Shown here: one piece after another, positions 23,872 to 29,800 of the stretch
Layout of the letters: each line of letters begins with the position of its first letter
Position numbering within the stretch: position 1 is the first letter of the stretch
From: Priapulus caudatus
Taxonomy: Eukaryota > Priapulida > Priapulimorpha > Priapulimorphida > Priapulidae
NCBI RefSeq assembly: GCF_000485595.1
Contig: NW_014577082.1
Coordinates: 4,483 to 38,518 of the forward strand
Length of the DNA stretch: 34,036 bases
Reading direction: 5' to 3'
Position numbers and translations under genes: made by a program
The notes under the pieces: generated by a model
Told to the model about the DNA's origin: nothing
The model's input: only the letters and a program-made list of their open reading frames with translations
Databases searched by the model: none

Positions 23872-26800
23872 GCCGTGTGCGTGTGCCGTGTGCGTGTCGT
23901 GTGCGTTTCGTGCGTGTGCCGTGTGGTCGTGCGTGCGGTGCGTGTGCGTGTGGTGTGCGTTAATGTGGCGTGTTGCGTGTGCGTGTGCGTGTCGTGTGGC
24001 GTGTGCGTGTGCGTGTGCGTGTGTATGTGTGCGTGTATGTCTCGTGTGGTGTGCGTGTGGACTCGCGTTGTGTGTGTGTGCGTGGTGCGTTGTGCGTGTT
24101 GGCGCTGTGGCGTGTGCGTGTGTATGTATGTGTGTTGGTGTGCGTGGTCGTGTGTGAGGTGTGTGTGTGTGAGTGTGTGGTGTGTGTGAGAGTGTCGTGT
24201 GCGTGGTGTGTGTGCGTGTGTGTTGTGTATACGTGTGCGTGTGCGTTTGTGTGTGTGTGTGTGTGTGGTGTTGTTGTGTGCGTGCGTGCGTGCGCGCGTG
24301 CTGGCATGCGCGTGTGCGTGTGCGTGTGCGTGTGCGTGTGCGTGTACGTGTGGCGTGTGCGCTGTGACCGCGTGCTGCGGTGTGGTGTGGCGTGTGTATG
24401 TGTGCGTGTATGCGTTGTGGTGTTGCAGCTCATCCCCCCCCGTGTTGCGTGTGTGTGCTGTGTGCGTGTGCGTGTGCGTGTTGTATGTATGTGTCGCTGT
24501 GTGGTGTGTGTGGCGTGGGTGTGGATGTGTGTGTTGTGTGTGTTGTGTGTGTGTGTTGCGCTGTGTGCGTGGTCCTGTGTGTGTGTGTATACGTGTGTGT
24601 GTGTTGTGGTTGTGCGTGTGCTCTCTGTCTGCGTGTGTGTGTGTGTGGTGTGTTGTTGTGTGTGTATGTGTGTGTGGTCTGTTGCGTGTGCGTGTGTGTG
24701 TGTGTGTGTGAGTGTGTGTGTGTGTGTGTGTGTCGTGGTGTGTGGTGTTGTGTGTCGTGTGTGTGCGCGTGCTATATATATATATATATATGGGTTTCCG
24801 CCTGCCTGCCCCCTAACTTACGGTAGATGTTAATCCTTCGCTCTCCGTCGATGAGCACGGCGATGCCTCGCGTCATGTTGACGCGCTCGGCTATGTACGG
24901 TGCGTTGCCGCTCGCGTTCACCGCTCTCATCCCGCCGCCGCCGGCCGCCATCTTGCCGTCCAGCGTGCGCCGCTTCCTTCCGTAGGCGTCGCCGCCGTAG
25001 CTGTCTCCATCGCTGTACGACTCGTAGCATTCCGACTGCAACGGATCACGGCGAACGTTATTAGAACGGTCTCTGGTCGGCGGTAGCGAGGGAGGGTTGG
25101 GAGTGGAGCGGGAGGGGAGCGGTGGTGGGAGAGATGAGGGCTGTGAGGATGGGAGAGAAGAGGGCCGTGGCGTGGGAGAGGAGAGGGCCGCGGGGAAGGG
25201 AGGAAGGAGGGCCTTGTGGGTGAGAGAAAGAAGGGTAGGGTGGCAGAGATGGAGGCCGCGGGGGAAGAGGCTCGCAGTGGGGAGAGGAGGGCTGCGGGGA
25301 GGAAGAGAGCAAGGTTGCAGCGAGGAAGAGAGGAAGGTTGCAGGGAGGAAGAGAGCAGGGTCGCGAGGGAGGGAGAGATGAGAGTCGCGGGTAAAAGAAA
25401 GAGGTGGGCCGGATGAGAGACGTGGCCGTATATTCAGCCTGTTCTGCTTGCATCTATGACAAATACGACATACGCATATACGCTCTCCTATGACACTATT
25501 TGTCATAGGAAGAATCTTCCTATGACAAATACGACATACGCATATACGCTCTCCTATGACACTATTTGTCATAGGAAGATTCTTCCTTAATATTGTTGCA
25601 TGTGTTGTTGCGTATCATAGGAGTTTAGGTGCGCTATTATGAACCCAAGCAGTGAATTTCAGCTGTAAAGCGGAACGAAGTTGACTCGCCAATATTTGTC
25701 ATAGGAAGATTCTTCCTATGACAAATAGTGTCATAAGAGAGCGTATATGCGTACGTCGTATTTGTCATAGATGCAAGCAGAACATGTTGCTCTATTCACG
25801 GCGCAGTCCCACGGTGCCAGCAATTACCGGCTGAGATTTTTTAACAGTGTTATCTCCGTGTAATCTCTTCTAACCGCTAACGCTTTCACTATTCGACTGT
25901 CACGCGCATGCAGGGATGCCGGCGCGGGGCCGTGGTCCCATCGCTATTGGGTACGCCGTTGGAGCGGAATAAATTTAGGCTTTGGCGAAAAACTTAAAAG
26001 CAATGCCTCAGCTTCGTGCTTTATCGATCGATTTCCCATTAGCATAGATCCAATTTGGGCGACTGCCAAGCGATAGGTATCTTCTGAAACGCCTCTAGAC
26101 ACGCTCACAGCAGGCGACCGCAACATATTAGCGGTTGGTAAACATGCGGATATGCTACATCGGTGAAATAAATAAAAAGCTAACCAAAATATTATTCAAA
26201 TAAAGGCAACTTATATATGGGTACCATAGAGGGCCATGGACGTTAATCGCTTATATGATTGCTATTGTTGCGGTCTAAAAAAAAACTCATGTCGATCGCC
26301 TTCTGGGTAACACGAACAGTCTGACTACCGGAAAATGTAACGTTTAAAATTAATGTATGAAGAAGCTCCACGCATACACGGTATGTTCTTCCCACACCGT
26401 GAGCTTGAAGCCGCGAATAACAGTTTGTCTAGATAGTAACGAAGTCTTAGGCTGGCAATCACAAACAGAGAGAAGGGACACGCACACAGACACATTAATA
26501 AATAACTAAATAAATAAATAATTAAATAAACAAACAAATAAATAAATAAATATATATATATATCCTCTTTTCTCAAAACGGTCGTACAATAATAACATTA
26601 GCACGAAGGGCAACTTACCGGGAAGCATTCCCTGAAGCAGACGTGCACTTGACATTCGAAGTAAACATCCTGTCGATCTGGGAACTTGAAGGCTTTAAAC
26701 GGAGCGTAGACGATCGTCTGACCAGGCTGCGGGCGGTCGCGCTCGTGCCGAAAATTCCCGATAATTTTCTTGCCTACCAGAGGGCACCTGAAACACGCGT

Positions 26801-29800
26801 GTTGCTACTCGTGAGCCACACGTCTCCACGTGAGATTTTTGCTTTGTTTGCTGCCGGCTACACCTGTTACTGTATACGAAATGTTCACAGAATATGTGCG
26901 GCCGGCTACACCTGTTAAACGAAATGTTCACATAATAGGTGCGGTTAATCGTTAATTTTAATCTTTACTGCAATTGTTTAGCTGGATATTGTACAGCCAG
27001 TGTGTGTACGAATAGACGATGGGGTTGTATTCGTGAATGAAGGATGCGAGATGATCGTATATATGAAACGTAGCGTTTAATTCGCGATAATTTAACCCTG
27101 AAATAGCTAGCCGGATAATCAAATAGGCGAGCGAGAAATACTATTTTTTTTAACTATTAAAAAATTAGGTATCAATCTTTTCTGTATGGGAGCTCACCCT
27201 TTCTCGTCTACTAGAGGAATGTATTTCTTTCCCGTTCCGTCGTGCGCAACGCATTGCGTGACCGAGATGTCGTAGTCAGCTGCAATAATGACACATAGAT
27301 GGCGCCAGCGTCCAGTAACGCGTAATAACTAACCAAGCTGGGACGAAACCAGGAAACGCTAACATTTGCGATAATTATGAGCAAATATTCCAACAAACCG
27401 CACATTATAGAGCTTGTGCTAGATTGCGAAAATCATTTAACTTTGCACACTGTATAGCTGATAGCACGACTTCCGTTTCCGCGTCACGAGAAATCTGGTG
27501 AACTCTGAAAATACTCGTTCCCGACAAAACCACATTCCACGCTAAACTGGCTTGCTTTCATATATCTCTAGAACTATATGCCACGTTGCAGCGTATGTCA
27601 CCACATTTACATTACCTCACATGCACATAACTACAACTTTCGGCATTGTTGTGCTTAGCGCATACGCACTAAAATATAGTCGTTAATGTGATACGCAGAC
27701 GCGACTTACAGTTATCGGTCAAGATGGCGGCTAAAGCCGACTTCTGGCCGACCTTCAGGTGTTCGGCGGGACCTTTGGATATGTCCTCCCCGCCAAATAT
27801 TTGGAACAGCACCTGTGGGATGCCGATGCGGTATGTCGCCACCGTCGTCACTCCAAGATTGCTGCCAAGTATGAGAAACACGGATGATTACGTCTGAGAA
27901 AATCTTCAATGATAGTCGAAAGGGTGGGTCCGTTTTCAGTTTCGCAGGTGAAAAAATATGACATTACCCAGTACCCGGTTAATTAAAATCGAAATTTCGG
28001 CACCAACGACACCTCACTTCAAACGTTATAACATGTTAGGCTCATGGTGTTATGGCTATTTATATTTCCGACGGCGGGCCGCAGATATATCCACAAATAG
28101 GAAGGTAGATTTTAAAGTTTCGTGATGACGTGCATACGCAGTCAGCTGAAACTAGTACGGAATCTATCTACACACGCTAAGCATGGTCTCGCGCCAGTAG
28201 ACGATTACTGTGAGTTATATATAGAGACGACTGCACTTACGGAGCCGTCACTCCCGTGTTGACCGCCTGCTGCCCGAAGCCCTCGAACTGGCAACGCACG
28301 GCGAATGCCCTGTCCCAGCCTTCCAGCACCTCCCACTCCGGCTCTGACATTACCACCAGCACATTGTCGTACACGATCTTGCCGCCATCTTTAGTGTACT
28401 CGTCCTGGATAATGTGAGAAAAATAATTCGGTTTATGTTAGATATAGACCATGAAAGACTATGGAAGGCAACTGCAGTCATTTATAGATAGATCGATAAT
28501 ATATTTATTGCTTGGTAATTTTTCAAAAAATACATGATGGCATCAGAGAATATAATATTGAAGTTCATGATATTTACAGTCATATTATAATTTATGGTTA
28601 AGAATAAAATTATATTACATGACAGAGCGTTGATTGCATCATAAATATGACAAAGTAATATTTCTTTTAACATTTCCATTTTTGGAACGAGCGTTCTATT
28701 TTTATTACATTAAAGCGGGGGCTAAAAAGTAAGCCGTCGTCCAGCACAAACTTTCCTGTAAATTCATTATATGAATTCGCAAGATTAACTGCAAGGCATC
28801 GAAAATAACAGACGTAAAGGAAGTAATGTGTAAAGGCGGCGACATTGCTCGTGAGTGATTATTGTTGCTCGTTGTTGCCTCTCTTCGCCGTCTATGATTG
28901 GTCGCTGTATTACGACCAGGGAATTTTACGCAGTGTGCTTCCGCGAGAATATTCCAGGTCACGACCGCATCGATATTGGTGTTTGGTTTAGATAAGACGA
29001 CGTTTACATAATCATACGCGTTAACTATGCTGACGACCGACCAGCGATTATCTACACATCCGGGTTATCAATCATATCACATCACATCAATCAAACGCGG
29101 TCTGTCTTTCCGTTTTTCAGCCGCGTTCGCACGTTTTGACAACGAAATTTCGTATATTTTGGATACATTTTTTTTGCGGTTTCATACATTCTGAGGACTA
29201 CTTTAAGCGACCGTTTCGTACATTTTCAGAACTACTTTTCGCGGAGGTTTTCGTACATTTTAAGATATACTTTTTCGAGGCGATCTCGTACATTTTGAGA
29301 ACTACTTTTCGCGGCGGCGGCGGCGGCGCACGCGAAGTGGCGCGATGAGCGACGAGCGCGATCTACTTACGGCTGACTGCTTGAAGCCGCAGCTGTCCAA
29401 TCCGATCACGATCTGCGCCATCTGGTCTCCCTTCCCGCGCGTGCGGCACCCTTGTACGTCGTAGTACTCCTTTGCGTAGATGCGGCCCGAGAACGCCTGG
29501 TTGAATCTCAACGTCACGACCATCGTGTTCTGTCCCGGCGGGCACAGCACCTGAATATCTGATACAACAAAGGAGAATGTCGTTTAGAGCAACTCGTGAT
29601 GCTCGTGGGTTGTGGGAGGGGTGATATCATTCAGGGGGTCTCGCGCAGCACTGAGCGGTAAAAAGGCGCGTGTGAAGATTTTCACGCGCGGCGCGTATAT
29701 AGATCCAGCAGACAATAGTCGCGCGTAACGCCATTGTGTTGCAGATTTTGCGATTAAATCTATGTTTTTAAATTGTTTTTTTTTCAGATCGTTAAGCTTC

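Larger units (their letters stand above)
15860..24772 (-). repeat. Right arm of the large inverted duplication
   Basis: Reverse-complement copy of 5337-12770. It is longer (8.9 versus 7.4 kb), mostly because a ~0.9 kb block is present twice around the 25-N gap. The outer ~1.14 kb (23630-24772) is essentially identical to the left arm, while inner parts differ by frequent single-base indels. The outer boundary is abrupt where the GT-rich arm meets (TA)n at 24773, close to the donor of exon g. Confidence 0.9.

Noticed and set aside
25036-25572. Proline/serine-rich minus-strand frame continuous with exon g
   Set aside because: It is the polypurine minisatellite and foldback element read in frame. 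A TTGCAG acceptor at 25036 joins exon f in phase and restores the ZP pattern.
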